A stretch of DNA of 64,000 nt from Hypomyces perniciosus (GCA_008477525.1 SPDT01000005.1:4774001-4838000); one strand, 5' to 3'. Shown: positions 1 to 14,122, counted from the first letter of the stretch. The notes: generated by a model from the letters alone, not told the origin. A program made the numbers and translations.

Positions 1-1
1 A

Positions 2-364
2 GCACGCGAGGCCGTTGATGCAACTCCGCCAGACCACCCAGACCGCGCTAGATTATTGAACAACGTTGGAATTCAACTAGGCAATAGATTCTCTCATACT
101 GGAGCGATAGCAGACCTTAAGGAATCTATTCGCATATTACGCGAGGCCGTTAATGCAACTCCGCTAGACCACCTAGACCAGGCTAGACGGTTAAATAACC
201 TTGCAGCTCGACTAGGCGATAGATTCTCTTATACTGGAGCGATAGCAGACCTCGAGGAAGCCATTCATATAGCACAGGAGGCCGTTGATGCAACTCCGCT
301 AGACCACCTAGGGCGGGCTAGACGGTTAAATAACCTTAAAAGTTGCATTGGCAAGAGGCCTTAA
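2..364 (+). CDS. C-terminal fragment of a TPR-repeat protein
   Basis: The reading frame is already open at base 2 and ends at TAA 362-364, so this is the 3' end of a gene that begins outside the window. It holds nearly identical units of about 42 residues (126 bp), with cores such as LNNVGIQLGNRFSHTGAIAD and AREAVDATPLDHL. These are the tandem tetratricopeptide repeats found at the C-terminus of many fungal NLR-like (NB-ARC/NACHT) and CHAT-domain proteins. TPRs are protein-interaction scaffolds, and in that family they probably sense ligands. The last repeat breaks off after RRLNNL and ends in an unrelated tail (KSCIGKRP), so the gene may be truncated by a frameshift or rearrangement at the border of the AT-rich block. 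Codon use is GC-balanced, unlike the DNA that follows. The effector domain lies outside the window, so the protein's role cannot be stated. Confidence 0.7.
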   Translation, partial: AREAVDATPPDHPDRARLLNNVGIQLGNRFSHTGAIADLKESIRILREAVNATPLDHLDQARRLNNLAARLGDRFSYTGAIADLEEAIHIAQEAVDATPLDHLGRARRLNNLKSCIGKRP

Positions 365-787
365 CCGAGTAAGCTACTGTACTAGGGGTTGCTGGTAATA
401 CAACTAAACTGAACCGTGTATACGATCGTGTCTTTTTATGGAGTAATATTTTATACTACTTTTCTATTATTAATTGTTAGTTACCTTTATAACAATTAAC
501 TTATACAGGCGATTGATATAACGCGAGCAGGATATAGGGTAGTTAATAATTAATTTAAAATGCTACCAACTATTATAAAATCTTAGCTATTAAATATTAT
601 AAAGCTATAAAAAAGCTATTAGACCTTGCAGTTAATACTTAAGCGTGAATTATTATAGATAGTTTTATTATATTGTATATTATCTATTATATAGAAAGTC
701 TATATAAAGTATTAATTAAAGGAAGGCTATAGAGTAGACATTATATATATAAAGGGATTTCGCTATATATATATAACTATTATATAC
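365..787. other. AT-rich intergenic stretch, no gene seen
   Basis: This joins the TPR gene fragment to the retrotransposon block. The first 100 bases are mixed composition and the rest is AT-rich with many stops in all frames. No LTR boundary, RNA gene or coding frame is visible. Confidence 0.6.
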
Positions 788-828
788 TGTCAGGGAATCC
801 GTTCAGTAATTCTCAGCTATTAGTTAAG

Positions 829-1000
829 TATCACGGCACGGAAAGGCAGGTCAGGGCAAATATCATTATTGTGCCGTAGAGAGCGAGAAAGCCCTAAGGC
901 TCTACGGAAAGCTATAGCTAGAAGCGCGTTGGGGCCTGGTTATATAACCGGGGCTTACGTAACAGGGCGTCAATATTGCATTACAGTCAGTGCCGTAACA
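829..1000 (-). repeat. 3' LTR of gypsy D
   Basis: 172 bp, starting TATCACGG (from TGTCACGG) and ending CCGTAACA. It aligns end to end with 13951-14122 with mostly C/T and G/A differences. It keeps more GC than the rest of D. Confidence 0.85.
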
Positions 1001-1714
1001 GTACCCCCTCTTTATTACACTATTCGGCCGCGAATAGCTATATTACTTGCATAAATCGAAATTCCAGGTAATCTATCTTAATACTTTTAATATAAAGGTA
1101 AATAAGGCAAATTATATAGTTTTTAGTGTTAGTAATATATAGTTTAGTTATAGGTTTCGGCGCAGTATAGTTTTCAGTTAGCGCTTTATAGGCATTAGTT
1201 TCTTTCTAGCTATTTCCTCTTTTTCCTCTTTTATAATTCTTTTTAATCCCTATTGCAGTAAACTTAACTTTTTTAGGTTTCTCCTATAAAAGTTTTATAT
1301 TACCTTTTCTTAGCTTTACAGATCTTTAGCCAGTTATTATATAATAGTATAGTATTTCTATTTAATAAAATAATAGAATCTATTAGTATTATAATAATCT
1401 AAAAGCGCTTTAAACTCCTATTTCTTTTATACTATATCTATATTATCTTCTCTTTCCAGTATTTTACCTTAAATATTCTTTAATTTAGCTTTATTAATTA
1501 TCTTTTACTTAAAACGCAATAAAGTAGCTGTTTTAAGTTATAGGAGGGAGTTATATAAAACTAGGAAAATCTTTATACTTTCCAGTAAACTAATAGTACA
1601 GGCTTATAAATATACCTTTATTATTATATAAAGCCCTGCCTATATATTATCTAGCTTTTTTATTAATTAATTAATCTTTATATTTTATATATTAATAAAG
1701 ACTTCCTGCCTAAT
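1001..1714 (-). pseudogene. 3' internal part of gypsy D
   Basis: Degenerate internal DNA between the 3' LTR of D and the A1 insertion. It starts with the C-rich complement of the polypurine tract (1001-1012). No open frame survives. Confidence 0.6.
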
Positions 1715-1876
1715 TATCACGGTACATGGAACATCGGGTTAAGGTAATATCTTTATTATGCCTTAAACAAGGCAAGAAGCTATAAGAATGTAGTTTGAAG
1801 GTATAGGACCAAGTCATTACATAAGGACGCATATAATACTGATAAGTCATTAGAGGGCAGGTTTAGTGCTATAACA
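1715..1876 (-). repeat. 3' LTR of gypsy A1
   Basis: 162 bp, starting TATCACGG and ending GCTATAACA. It contains TTATGCCTT, the segment expected to pair with the primer site. Confidence 0.85.
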
Positions 1877-4541
1877 GTACCCCCCCCTTTTTAAACTCTA
1901 TTTGCCCCTAAATAGCTATTCTAAGACTATATATATTCCAATCCTCCTATTATATTAATTCTGTTATAAGCGGCTGCTGCGTTGCGGGTCCGGCTAATCG
2001 GTTATCTTCCTTTTCTTAACCTAGGCAGGCAGGCCAGGCTTATCGGGGTTTTTTATATAATATTCTAAAAGGGCAGCGTCTTATGCTTTTAGATCCTTTA
2101 CGGGTTGCCAGCTTAATATATAGTGTTTCCAGGCTATATAATAGTATAGGCTATCCTTATTATAGCAGTTAAAGATTTTATTAAATTCCTACTTTTCTAC
2201 TACTTTATTTATTTCATTATCTCTTTTAAAGACTTATCCCTATATATTTCTATTCTCTCGCTTATTAATAGCGTTTTATCCTAGTTAATATATCTATTAA
2301 CCTGCTTTATTAACTACTAATAGTTTAAAAAGAGAGTTATAGAATATAAGGAAAATGCAGATATAGTTAAGGAGTTTAAGTCGGCAAGTTTAGGGGTATA
2401 TATTAAGGATTTTATATAGGCCTACCTATTTATTATCTCCCTTTTTTATTAGGCAGTTTATTTTAAAGTATTTAGTCTTTAACTATACCTTTTCGCTAAC
2501 TGCAAATCAGTATAAGTCCTCCTTTAATATATTAGCCGCGGCCTTATATTAAGCGATTGATTATACTGTAAGGGCTTTTAGTTAATCTAAGATTTATTTA
2601 AAATGCTTAGCTATAGTATTTACTTTATAGAAACTCCTTTTTTAGGCAATAGATAGGTTTAGCGGGTAAGGGTTTAAAGGCTTAACTCTTAGGTATAGGT
2701 AAAAACTATAATTTATAAAAAATAATAAAGTTCTTATTATTTTAAATATTTAATTATTTTAGGCAAACTCTGCAAATAGTAATTAATCTACTTAATTATT
2801 CTAGTAAAAACTTATAAACTGCCTAAAATACTGCTTTACCCCTATATTTAACTATTTAGTCTAGCTATTAGTCTTTAAATAATAAATTAAAGAATATTTA
2901 AAGTAAATTCTAAATTATTAAAATAGCTGCTTCTAGAATTTAAATATAAACTAAATACTTTAATTTAATATAATTATTTCTAAGGCTTTATATAAAATAT
3001 AAATACATAAAATAAAAGCATTAGCAAATTCTTTAGCATTAAGTATATAGGTAGTAATAAAGTAGTATATCTTTATTAAGCAGTATATTACTATAAGGAT
3101 ATTTTTATAGACTAAACTTTACTGGTTATAGTTAAGCAGTAATATAGTATAATCTACTGAAATATTACTTTAAGTTTAAAATAGTATTAGTAATAGTTTT
3201 AAAAATCTTAAAGGAGTAGATTTACTTAACTTTATTTAAAAGTATAGGTTATAACCTTTAATAAAAATATTAATATTAACTAACATTTATAGCTACTAGT
3301 ATATATAATTAAAGAGGTTTAGCGTTTTTATTTATCCTAGGTATCCCTTTAGCCTAAAAGAGTATATTTAGTATATAATTTATATTTTTACTTTATCTAT
3401 TAATAGGAGGAAAAGTTATTCCTATTAATATATTTAATTACTGCAGATTTAAAAGTCTTATATTACTACCTTTAAATTACCTTAAATACTTTTAAGCTAT
3501 TATTAAATAACTAGGTTTTAAAGCGCCTATATTATAATACTCGCTATATTTAATATTTTATAAACTTTATCGATTATTCTATTAATTAATATCTTTAAGT
3601 TTAAGATTAAAGTGCTAGTTATTATAGTAAATAAGTTCTTATTATCTATACCTTCTATAATATTAGTATAAGTATAGAGGTTAAAATAGCTTTTTAAAAA
3701 TAAAGTTTTTTTTTTCTTTTAATTAGCTATTATCCTAGTTTAACTTTACTAGAATATTTTAAAATCTTTTACTTAATGCATTAAACTTTACTGCTTTTAG
3801 CCTAAGCTAATAAATAATCTAGAAATTATACTAAAATAAGAATTTAAACTAATAGATTTATTTTTAATTTAATACTTTAATAGTTATAAAATATTCTAGG
3901 TTTTTATAGTTTATAATAATCTTGAATTTATTTTTTATACTTTAAAGTTTAAGGCGCTATTTTTTTAATAATTTAATAATAGCTAATAGTTTTTTATTAT
4001 AAATTTTATAATTGTATTTAATAAGTAAATACTTTAATAAAAAGTATACTACTAATTATAAAATACTATTTTTATTATACTAGGAAAAAATATTACTATA
4101 TATTTAATTTAAGGTATTTATTTCTAGGACTATCTTTTTATTATAATTGAAAAAGGCAAGGATTAAGGCGGTTATAAATTAGGTTTTAAAATAATTAAAT
4201 ACAGCAGTATAGAGTTCTATTTAATTTTATAGTATATCTTTTTTTAAAAGGCTATTTAAAGGTTTATAAATATTAAAGAAGTTTTTAATAAACTGCTAAT
4301 AGAAATTCGCAAAGCCTAGAAAGTGTTAGAGTTTATAGAGGTTTAAGGGTCTCTTTTAACTTATAATTGCAGCCACTTTCTTAAAGTCTATCTTAATGCT
4401 ATTACTTATAATAATTAAGCTAAAGTACTTTATTTTTATTATTTTAAAATCGCATTTTTTAATAATAACTTAAAGACCTGCGTTAATTAATCTATTTATA
4501 ACTTTTTATATATATTATCAGTATTCCTTTTATATAGCCAA

Positions 4542-4565
4542 GTAGACCAAGATATTGTTAAAGTA
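4542..4565 (-). pseudogene. Reverse transcriptase active-site relic of A1
   Basis: The minus strand reads YFNNILVY, the Ty3/gypsy RT box YFDDILVYS with both catalytic Asp codons (GAY) changed to Asn (AAY). Each change is one G-to-A transition, the coding-strand outcome expected of RIP. This fixes the orientation and class of family A. Confidence 0.75.
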
Positions 4566-7500
4566 GGCTATATAAATCTTATTAAGTAAATTATATAAAG
4601 TATAGTTAATATAGTATTAAAAAAAGGCTAAGGCATTATAAAGACTACAAGGTATAATAAAGGTTTTAAATAGCCTAAACTAAATTATAAAAGCTATCTT
4701 TTATTTATATCCCTCTATAATTTTAAATTTATTAAAGGCGGCTATTATATTTAGTTTAATATAAAATCTAATATTATATAAAGTATTTAATATCTCTTTG
4801 ATTAGCAGTAATAAATAGCGATTTTTTATAGTAATATTATTAAGGCTTTAATAGTTTTAATAAATACAGATACCTCTTCTAGGTTTTATAGTAAAAAGTC
4901 AAGGGGCAGTATATCTTGCTTTAAATTCTTTAATAAATCCTTTAACTAGGTTTTTATCTAGCTATTTTTTTATAACCTAAAGTTTATTTAATAATATTAG
5001 GCAGTTTTTTTAATATAATAGTTCTTTCCTTAATAAAAGTTTAATTTTATAGTTTTATAATCTTTTAAAAGGAAGCTTATTTACCAGTTATAAAAGGAAG
5101 CTAATAATTTTATTTTATAGCTAATTAAAAAGTTTTTTTTAAATATTACTTTTTATTAATTCCGGCTTTACTTTTATAAATTTATTAATATTAAACTTTA
5201 ATATCCCCTAAAAGTACTCTTTACTATAGTAGTATATAAGGAAATTATAAAAAGCTATAGGGAATAATACTTATACTGCTGCAAAGCTGCTTTATCTTTA
5301 TAATATACTTATAAAGGTATCTTTATTAAACTTTAATAGTTAATATACTTTATATTCCTATTCCTATATATTTTCTGCTAGGTCTGCCTAGGTTAATTTT
5401 ATATATTAGGCAAATAAGTTTTTATAAAACTAAATAAATAATATTATAATAGATATTCAAATATCTATTAAATTAAATCGCTTATATAGCGCTACCGCTA
5501 TAAGTTTATTAGGTATTAGTATACTTAGCTTAAAAAGTTATATTAGGTTATATTAGTGTAGATATTAATAGTTACTGGCTATAAGCACTATTAAAACTGG
5601 TATTAAAGGCTTATTTAATATTATCTATACTTTAATCTTTAATCCCTTACAGTTATTAAATCGATAAATGTAGTAATAATTTTGCTTTAATATTAATATA
5701 AGGTTAATATATAGGCCCCTTTCTTTTTATTAAGGTATTATTTCTTTTAATATACTTTTAATATAGGCTTAAAACCTAATTTTCCTTTTAGCCTTTTTTC
5801 TTATTCTCTTTAATATATTATTTTATTTCTTACTAATAGTATAAAGTATTAACTTTAAAGGTTTACTTAAGATATTAATATTATATAAAATAATTATTAA
5901 GCTAGGAATTATTAGTATAGTATAAGTTTAAAGGCAATAATTTATTAAATAATATTGCAAGTTAAAGGTAATTGTTAATATAGGCTAGTTAATATTAAGA
6001 TTATATTACTATAGCTATAGTATTCTAAAGATAAAGGGGTTTTAATTTAAAAAATTAGTAATAAAAATATATATAGCTCTTTATATTCCCCTATTCCTAT
6101 ATCTAGGATTATATAGTTAGTAAACTGTACTGCTACTTTACTATTAGCTAAAATAAAGCTTTTTAGTTTAGGCAATTATATTATTAGGATTTAGGACTTT
6201 TAGAGAAAATGCTAGTCTATAAAGCTTTATACTAAATAGCTATTATTAATAAAGGTTAATATAGTTACTAGTAAGTATATAAAGAATAATATAATATAAA
6301 CAAATAGTAATTTACTATCTATAATATTTAAAATTAATAGTCTGTTATTAATAATAATCTATTATATTTATAAAGGTATTAGGTTTATAGGCTATTTTAA
6401 TATTTTATTATACTTTTTAATGCAATATTGTTAGGAAATTACTCTTTTCCCTGCCTTTTTATATTAAAAGTTATATCTTTATAGGTAAATATATTACTAA
6501 AGGTAACTAATCTTTTAATAAAGCTGGTTTTATTAATATAGTATAAGAATAGGTTCCTGTAATATAATAGGTTATTTCTTTAAGTTAAGAAGTGCTAGTA
6601 TTACAGGAACTAAGGAATAGGAATTTATAATACTAGTATACCTTTTCCTTAGCTTAGGATATATACCCTGCTTTAAGGCGCTATAGTATTATTACCTTAA
6701 TATATTCTATATTCTAAGAAGCCGCTACTATATCCCTATAGGGTTTAAGGTTTTATAATATTAGCTTTCTGCTTTTCTACATAGTTATTAACTATATATT
6801 AGCCGCTATAATAGTAATATAGGTTATAGAGTTATTGGTATTCTTTGCGTTATAAAGTAAAAGATATAGTATTTAACTATATAGGATTACCTATATTTCT
6901 TTACTTTAAAAGGTTTAATTTATTTTAAAGTAAAGTTTATCAAAAAGTATAATTACTATTTAGCTTTTTAAACTTGCAGTTACCTTTAAGTTTAGTATAA
7001 TAGGCCTGCTTTTCAAGGTTATTATAAACTTTCTAACTAAAAGTTCTTTAAATAGACTAATTATCTTTACTTATAAGTTTATTACTTTTATTAATAAAGG
7101 CAGCAGCTATCTCTTTAAATACTTCAAAGTAAAAGGCATTAACCTTTTAAGTATTAGGTTTACTAGCTTAAGCTCCTAGTTTATAGAATTTAATAATAAA
7201 GTTTTAAAATAGCTTATTTACTATATAGTAAGTATTAAACTTTTAAGCAGTAGATTGCAAAAAGTTAAAAGTTTTATACTGTAAGTCTAGGAATTTAATA
7301 AAAGTCTTACTATTTCCTTATTTCTATATTATATAGTTATCCTTTTTTATTATAATATAGTTAAATGCCTTTTATATTAAATTATAAGCATTACTATCTA
7401 GTTAGCTGCTAATATAAAGGATACGTTTATAAATGGTATTAAAGTACTTGGTATTAATTATAATATTATGCAATATAGTAAAACGCTAGTTTATATACTT

Positions 7501-8153
7501 TTATTAATAGGTTTTTATATCTTTATCTTTAATATTAAATTTATCTTTAAAGTTATTAATTTAATACTTTAAAATATTATTACTTTTAACTTTAATAAAC
7601 TTATTAATTATATTGCTTTAACTTTAAACTTTATATTAAGTAAGCTTTAGGTTTTTAATAATAGCAGTATTTTTAAACTCCTTTTATTTTAAGGCTATAT
7701 TAAAGTTATATTTTTAGTTTTAAAAGTAGTTAAAAATAATATTAAAAAACTATTTAAGTTTTAATGCTTAAAGCTATAGAGTTAAATTATTATAATTATT
7801 ATAAGCTTTTAAAATAATATAAATATAAGGCTAGTTATAGAAGTAATTAGCAAGCCTTGCTTTCTAATTAAAGTCCCTTTCTATACTTTCTATTTTTACT
7901 TTAATATTTTTAAGTTAAATGCAGGCTAAAGAATTAGGTATAGGCTAAAGAGCTAGGCTAAGGTATATTCTTTACTATAGGGATATAGGCTTTTAGGCTT
8001 AAGGTTTCGCTACAGTTAAGGATTAGTGAATTTCCTGTAAGATATAGGGCTTTTTATAATATCGCGACTAGGCCGTTAACGACTTTATTAATTCTTTTTA
8101 GGCAGGGTTAAGGGCTAAAAGTAATAGCGCAGTCGTTATAGGAAGGCATAAAC

Positions 8154-8315
8154 TATTATAGTATATAGAATAGTAGGTTAAGGTAATACCTTTATTATGC
8201 CTTAAATAAGGCAAGAAGCTATAAGAATATAGTTTAAAGGTATAGGACTAAGTTATTATATAAGGATATATATAATGTTAATAAGTTATTAGAGGGCAGG
8301 TTTGGTGCCATGACA
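8154..8315 (-). repeat. 5' LTR of gypsy A1
   Basis: 162 bp, starting TATTATAG (from TGTCACGG) and ending GCCATGACA. The transcript of the minus-strand element would start inside this LTR. Confidence 0.85.
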
Positions 8316-11300
8316 TTAATAGTATAGACTAATAATGCCTCTTTTTATACATTTATATTGTCTTTATATCTTTTCCCTAAAGCCTTAATAAAAGCTTTTA
8401 GCTATATAATAATATATTTAAATCGCTTAATAACAGTATTAATATAAAAAAACTCTCTTTTTTTACTGTAAAAAGGTTTAATAGGTAAAGCTATAAAGGC
8501 TTTATTTTTAAGTAAAAGTTAAAACTATAATTAATAACAAACAGCAATACACTAATAATTTTAAATACTATATTATTTACAGTAAATTTAGCTAATAAAA
8601 GCTAATAGGCCTAGTTATTTTAATAAAAGTTAATAAAAGCTTCTAAATATTATTTTATACTTATATTAATCCTTTTAATTTAACTATTAGTTTTAAAGTA
8701 AAAGGCTAGTAATTATTTTAATATAACTTTTAATTGCTTTAAAAGTTATTCCTAGAATTCTAATATAAACTATATACTATAGTCTAATATAATATTATTA
8801 AATATACTATAAAGGCAGTAAATCCTATTAATAAATATATTAGCTAGTTTTTTTATTAATAGTAAAGTAATAGGTATAAAATAATATATTTTTATAATAT
8901 AATAAACTATTACTAGTAAATACTTATAAGTAATATTATATTAATAAAATTTAGGCAGTAGTATAATATAATTAATAGAGACATTTAATTATATATAAAA
9001 CAGGATTAATAATAATTAAAAAAAGCTTTATAGTAAAGATTATAAAGCCTTTTTTTAATATATAGTTTATAGGCTTATATAAATACTTTAATATCTCTTA
9101 AAATCTATAGCTACCAGTATATTTAACTAATAAAATGTAAAGTTTTAAACCTACCTAAGTATCTAGCTAGGCCACTTACATAGTTTCTAAATAAGATTTA
9201 TATTTAAAGTTTATTATTAAAGGGAATAAAGAGCTACTTTTAATAGTAAATTCTACTATTTATTATATAGCAGTTATTTATTATAATTTAAAGTTCTTTA
9301 TAAAGCTATTTTAGCTATTAGCAGATATTAAGGTTTTAAAGCGCAATTACTATTTCTCTCGCTATAGTATTTTATTTATATACTACTATAATCAGGTTGT
9401 TAATTAATTTATTTTCTGCTAGTATTATGATAGCTATAAAGGCAGCCTTTATAAACAGTTTAATATTTAATAAAACTTCTTTTTAAAATATTACCTAAAT
9501 TTTAAGGCTAAAAAAGCTTTATAAGAGGATAATATATTACTTATTTTTAATTTAATTATTAAAAAGATTTAATTTTGCAGGCTTATTTTCTGCTTTTTTA
9601 TTTAAAGTATTAGGCTTTACAGCCTTAAAGCTAAGTCAGTAAATAATATAGAAATTAAAGCTAAAAAGGAATTTAAACTATTAGACTTACTGCTAATTTA
9701 AAGCTTTTATTAAAGTAAAGTATTTAAAGTTCTTATAATCTATAATAACACTAAACTTTTATAAACTTTATAATTTTAGGCGCTACTTTTTTATTACTTT
9801 AATAATAGCCAAAAGTTCTTTATTATAGATTTTATAGTTATATTTTAAGTATTATACTTTATAGAAAAAAATGCAATAAAGTATAAAATACCCTCTTTAT
9901 TATATTATAATAAGATACTGCTTAATACCTAATTAAAGGCGTTAATTTGAAAGACTATTTACTTATTATAATTAAAAAAGGCTAAAACTAAGGCTAATTT
10001 AAAAGTATATTTAATTAAATTAAAGGCTTCCTGCTATTTCTCTCTTTAAATATATAGTTAATCTTTCTTTAAAAGCTTATTTAATAATATAGCTATTTTA
10101 AAGTATCTTTAAATAAAATAATAATAGAAATTTATAAAGCCAAGGAACTTTTATAAATCTTTTACTCTTTTAAGTAATTGCTAGTTTAATACAGCTTTAA
10201 CTTTCTTAAAATCTATTTCTAGTCCCTTTAAAGTAATAATTAAGCTAAAGTATTTTATCCTTATTATCTTAAACTTGCATTTAATAATATTAATTTAAAA
10301 GCCAGCGTTTTAAAGGCAGGCTACCATTTTATATATATTTTCAATACTCCTTTTAATTTAATAAATATATAAAACTATTATTAAAGTATACTATATAAAT
10401 ACAGTTAAAATGGTTATAAAGAGTATAGTTAATATAGTATTAAAATATAATAGGCGCATTATAAAGGCTAAAGGTATAATTAATATCTTAAAAAAGCTAA
10501 ACTTTATAATAAATACTGTTTTTTATATATCCCCTTTAGCAATATAAAGGTTATTAAATGCAGTAATAATATTAAGTTTTATATATACCTTTATATAGCT
10601 TAAAGCATTAAAGGTTTCCTAGATTAATAGCAATAAATATTAATTCTTAATAATAATATTATTTAACCTTTAATAATTTTAATAAATATAAACGCTGCCT
10701 TTTAATTTTGCGGCTAAAAGGAAGGGAGCAGTGCATTATACTTGCAATTCGCGGATAAATCCTTTCGCTAAGTTATTATTTAACTATTCTTTATTACCTA
10801 TAATTTATTAAGTAAAAATAGCCTATTTTTTTAATATAGTAGGTCTTTTCTTAGCAGTATTTTAATTTTATAGTCCTAGGCCTATTATAAAGGAAGTTTA
10901 TTTACTATTTTTAATAGGAAAGTATTATATAAGTTATATAGCTAAAATAATAGTTTTTTTAAGATATCTAGTTTATTAAGCTTAAATTTCCCTGCTATAA
11001 ATTTCTTAATATTAACAGCTATAATCTTTTTTAATTATATTAAGGAGTAGTATTTATCGATAAAGTTATATATTTCTTTAAATAATACTATTTTTACTTT
11101 AATATAGTTTCTTTATTTTATAAATATTTATTAGAAAAACTTATTTAAAAGCTTTAATAAAATAATAGGTATTAGTTTTTTAGTTTTAATAGTTTAATTA
11201 ATCTCCTTTTAGGTTACTTTTATTATATAAATATATAATTATCGATAGAAACTAATAAAATTTATAGCTGCTATTATTTATATATCCGCTATATTTAGGT

Positions 11301-13950
11301 ATACTTTTTAATTTTAAAGTTTAGTTTAGTTTTATAGAAATAATATATTAAAAAGTAATATTAATAGCTGTAACAGGGGTTTCCTTTTTTATTATTAACT
11401 GCAGATTATAGGGGCAGGCAGTAGCTTTATATATATTTAATTTAAGATTATTTATACCTATATTTCCTTATTATTAATTCTACTATACTTGCAGGTTATA
11501 TAATAATCTTAGTTTAGCGTTAAAGTTTATAAAATATATAGTTTAAAGGCCCCTTTTTTAATTAAGTTATAGTTTATTTTTTTTAAAATATTCTTAATTA
11601 ATAGTTACTAGTATAGTATAGTTTTTTATTTAATTAGGTTAGGCTCTGCTTTATTTAAGGTATTTTTAACTATTAGTTACTAGTAATATATATTCCCTAT
11701 ATTAACTTTAATACAGTTATTTTTTATTTTAATTACTATTAAAACTTATATAAAGCTAGCTATATTTTGTAAAAGATAGTAATTATAACAGTAATAAAAT
11801 TTAAAAATAATAGTTAACTCCTCCTAGTTAATATTAAAGTTATATTTTTTTAGCTATAAAAAGCTAAGAATTATAAGTATATTATCAGGGATATTTATAA
11901 TAAAAAAAGGCAGAGTCTTTTATAAAAGCTAATTATAGTTTATATAATAAAGAAATTTAAAATTTTATTGGCTATATTTTTATTAGTAAATAAAAGATTT
12001 TTAATAAATAGCAGTTATTAAATAATAATATAAAATTCTTTAATAAAAGCGCACCTAGTAAAAGCTTAAAGTATATAGCTATTATTTATTAAAGCTTTTA
12101 TATTAATATAGATATTATATATAAGGAATTGTATAATTTATATTAAAAGGGATATACTGTTTATTAATTTAAATTTAAAATGTTTTTAATTAAAAAGATA
12201 ATAGTAAATCTATTGTAAGATAATAGTTTTATTTATAGTTAACCTTTATTTATAACTTTTAGTAAAAGTTAATCTTTTCTTTAATTTATAAATTAAGTTT
12301 AAATTCCCGATAAATAGGTTTAGTTAAATTAAGGTAAACTAAAAGTTAATAAAGCAGCGCTACTATTATTATTTTTATTAATACTTGGAAAGGTATATTA
12401 TTTAAGGCCTAGATTTATAAATTACTTAAGCATTATAGGTAATATTAATGCGCTATTAGAGTTTAATTATTATACTTTACTAGGCTATTGTATTATTAAC
12501 TTTAAAGTACTGCTAGGTTAAAGTATAGCTAATATAGCTAAATTTAATAGTTTTAATTTTATATTTAATATAGAGTGCTTTAATATATATTAAACTGCTT
12601 TTTTTTTATATTTATTAAAGCTATAGCCTGCTTTTTTTTAGTAAAAGTAAAGTCTTTTAATAATATATTCCTCGCGAAAGACTTAAAGGTAAAGTAGTAG
12701 GGTATATATAGTATTTAATTATATTAAATTATTAGCTAGCATTAAAGCAGTAGTTTCGTTATTTTACTAATATTAATAATATTACTATTAATATTAATAC
12801 TGCTATTATTAATAGCTTTATTAATGCTAGCTTATTTAGGCAGTATAAAGGGTATTATAATAGGCGCCTTTTTAAAGCCTATTATAGATAATCTAATAAA
12901 ATTAATAATATTTAATAAAGTTAAATTTATTTAATTTAATTATTTAAGTCTTTAAAGTATTAGTAAGCTTTTAAAAGACCTTTATCTTTAAAGCCTTTAT
13001 TATTTATTTAATAGTTTTACTGCATTTACTACTTAATATAAATAACTTTACTATAAAATTTTAAAAAGGCTTATTTAATATATATAAGTTATTAAAAGAT
13101 TATAATATTTTTTAAAAAAGGTTGATTATTTTATATTATTTCTTAAAATTAAGAAAAAGTACTATATTAATCTTTTAATATTATTAGGCAAAATTATTAA
13201 AACTTTTAATAACAATATTAAAGTTTTTTTATTGCAGTTAATATATATCTCTTTTTAAAAGATTTATAATATATAAGATTTTTTTAAGTTTAATTAAGAT
13301 TAATTAGTTGCCTATAAAAGTAATATTAATTTAAAAATATTAATTAATATATTTTTATTAATATTTAATAATATTTTTATATTTATTATTAAATTATTTA
13401 AAGTTTTTAATTTAATAGCAGTTAAATAGGTTATTATTTTTAAAGCTTAATAGTAAAGCTGTATTTAAGGCTTTAATTTAAGCTTTAATTTATGCTTTAA
13501 AGTTTTAATTTTTAATTATTTACTTTAAAATTTCCTATTTAAAGGTTTATTTTTATTTTTTTTATTAAATTAAACTTTTCTCGATTATTTAGCTAAAAAG
13601 ATAAAATTAATAATAAAAGTTATTATTTTTAATAATTGCGTTTTATTAAATATATATAGTCGCTATTAATATTAGATTTTTATAGGGTTTTAAAAAGAAA
13701 AGGGAAAAGTATAAACTTTATAGCTAAAACTATAGTCTATTAAGCTAAATTAAGCTATAGGGCAAGGTTAAGGTATTTATATTTATCTCGCTTATAATTA
13801 ATTTCCTATAAATATAGGGTTTAAAGGATAAAGGCTAGGCTATAAAGGCATTATTATAGGTTTAAGAATAAAGGGGGATTTAGGGGGAATTTATAATTAG
13901 TTAAGTATATACCTTGCAATAGTGTAGCTGAGTTAAAGGACAGCATAAAC
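8316..13950 (-). pseudogene. Internal region of gypsy D (pol and gag relics)
   Basis: The main body of element D after the A1 insertion. Every frame is closed by stops, mostly TAA and TAG. On the minus strand at about 10366-10390 the sequence reads YFNNSFIY, an RT active site with both Asp codons turned to Asn. A hybrid primer site lies at the right end next to the 5' LTR. RNase H and integrase were not read residue by residue. Confidence 0.65.
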
Positions 13951-14122
13951 TATTACAGCACAGAAAGGCAGGTTAAGGCAAATATTATTATTATACTATA
14001 GAGAGCGAGAAAGCCCTAAGGCTCTACGGAAAGCTATAGCTAAGAGCGCGTTAGGGCCTGGTTACGTGACTGGGGCTTACGTGACAGGGCGTCAATATTG
14101 CGTTATAGTCGGTGCTGTAATA
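13951..14122 (-). repeat. 5' LTR of gypsy D
   Basis: 172 bp, the partner of 829-1000, followed directly by the target duplication TTAAG. Confidence 0.85.

Larger units (their letters stand above)
1715..8315 (-). mobile_element. Ty3/gypsy retrotransposon A1, RIP-degraded, nested in D
   Basis: 6601 bp with 162-bp LTRs at 1715-1876 and 8154-8315. Target duplication is CTAAT (1710-1714) versus TTAAT (8316-8320), one C/T transition. The left LTR is followed by a long C run (complement of the polypurine tract), so the coding strand is minus. A2 (22541-29137) is a second copy of almost the same length (6597 bp). On the minus strand a reverse transcriptase active site can still be read at 4542-4565. 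The bases beside the 5' LTR (AAGGCATAA, 8143-8151) are complementary to TTATGCCTT inside that LTR (8195-8203), the self-priming layout of Tf1-like chromoviruses. No intact ORF remains. Confidence 0.88.
829..14122 (-). mobile_element. Ty3/gypsy retrotransposon D, RIP-degraded, full length
   Basis: Two 172-bp LTRs (829-1000 and 13951-14122) are flanked by a perfect 5-bp target duplication, TTAAG (824-828 and 14123-14127). Without nested A1 and its target copy the element is about 6.7 kb. Orientation is minus: a C-rich tract (polypurine tract on the other strand) follows the left LTR at 1001-1012, and an RT active-site relic reads on the minus strand near 10366-10390. All frames are full of stops. 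CpA and TpG are depleted, as expected from RIP. The primer-site position beside the right LTR (about 13940-13950) matches the complement of an LTR segment (869-877) apart from two transitions, suggesting self-priming. It cannot code for anything now. Confidence 0.85.

Noticed and set aside
869..1054. A 61-codon plus-strand frame across the LTR of D
   Set aside because: It runs through the LTR boundary and the polypurine tract and has a TTG start; it is LTR sequence, not a gene.
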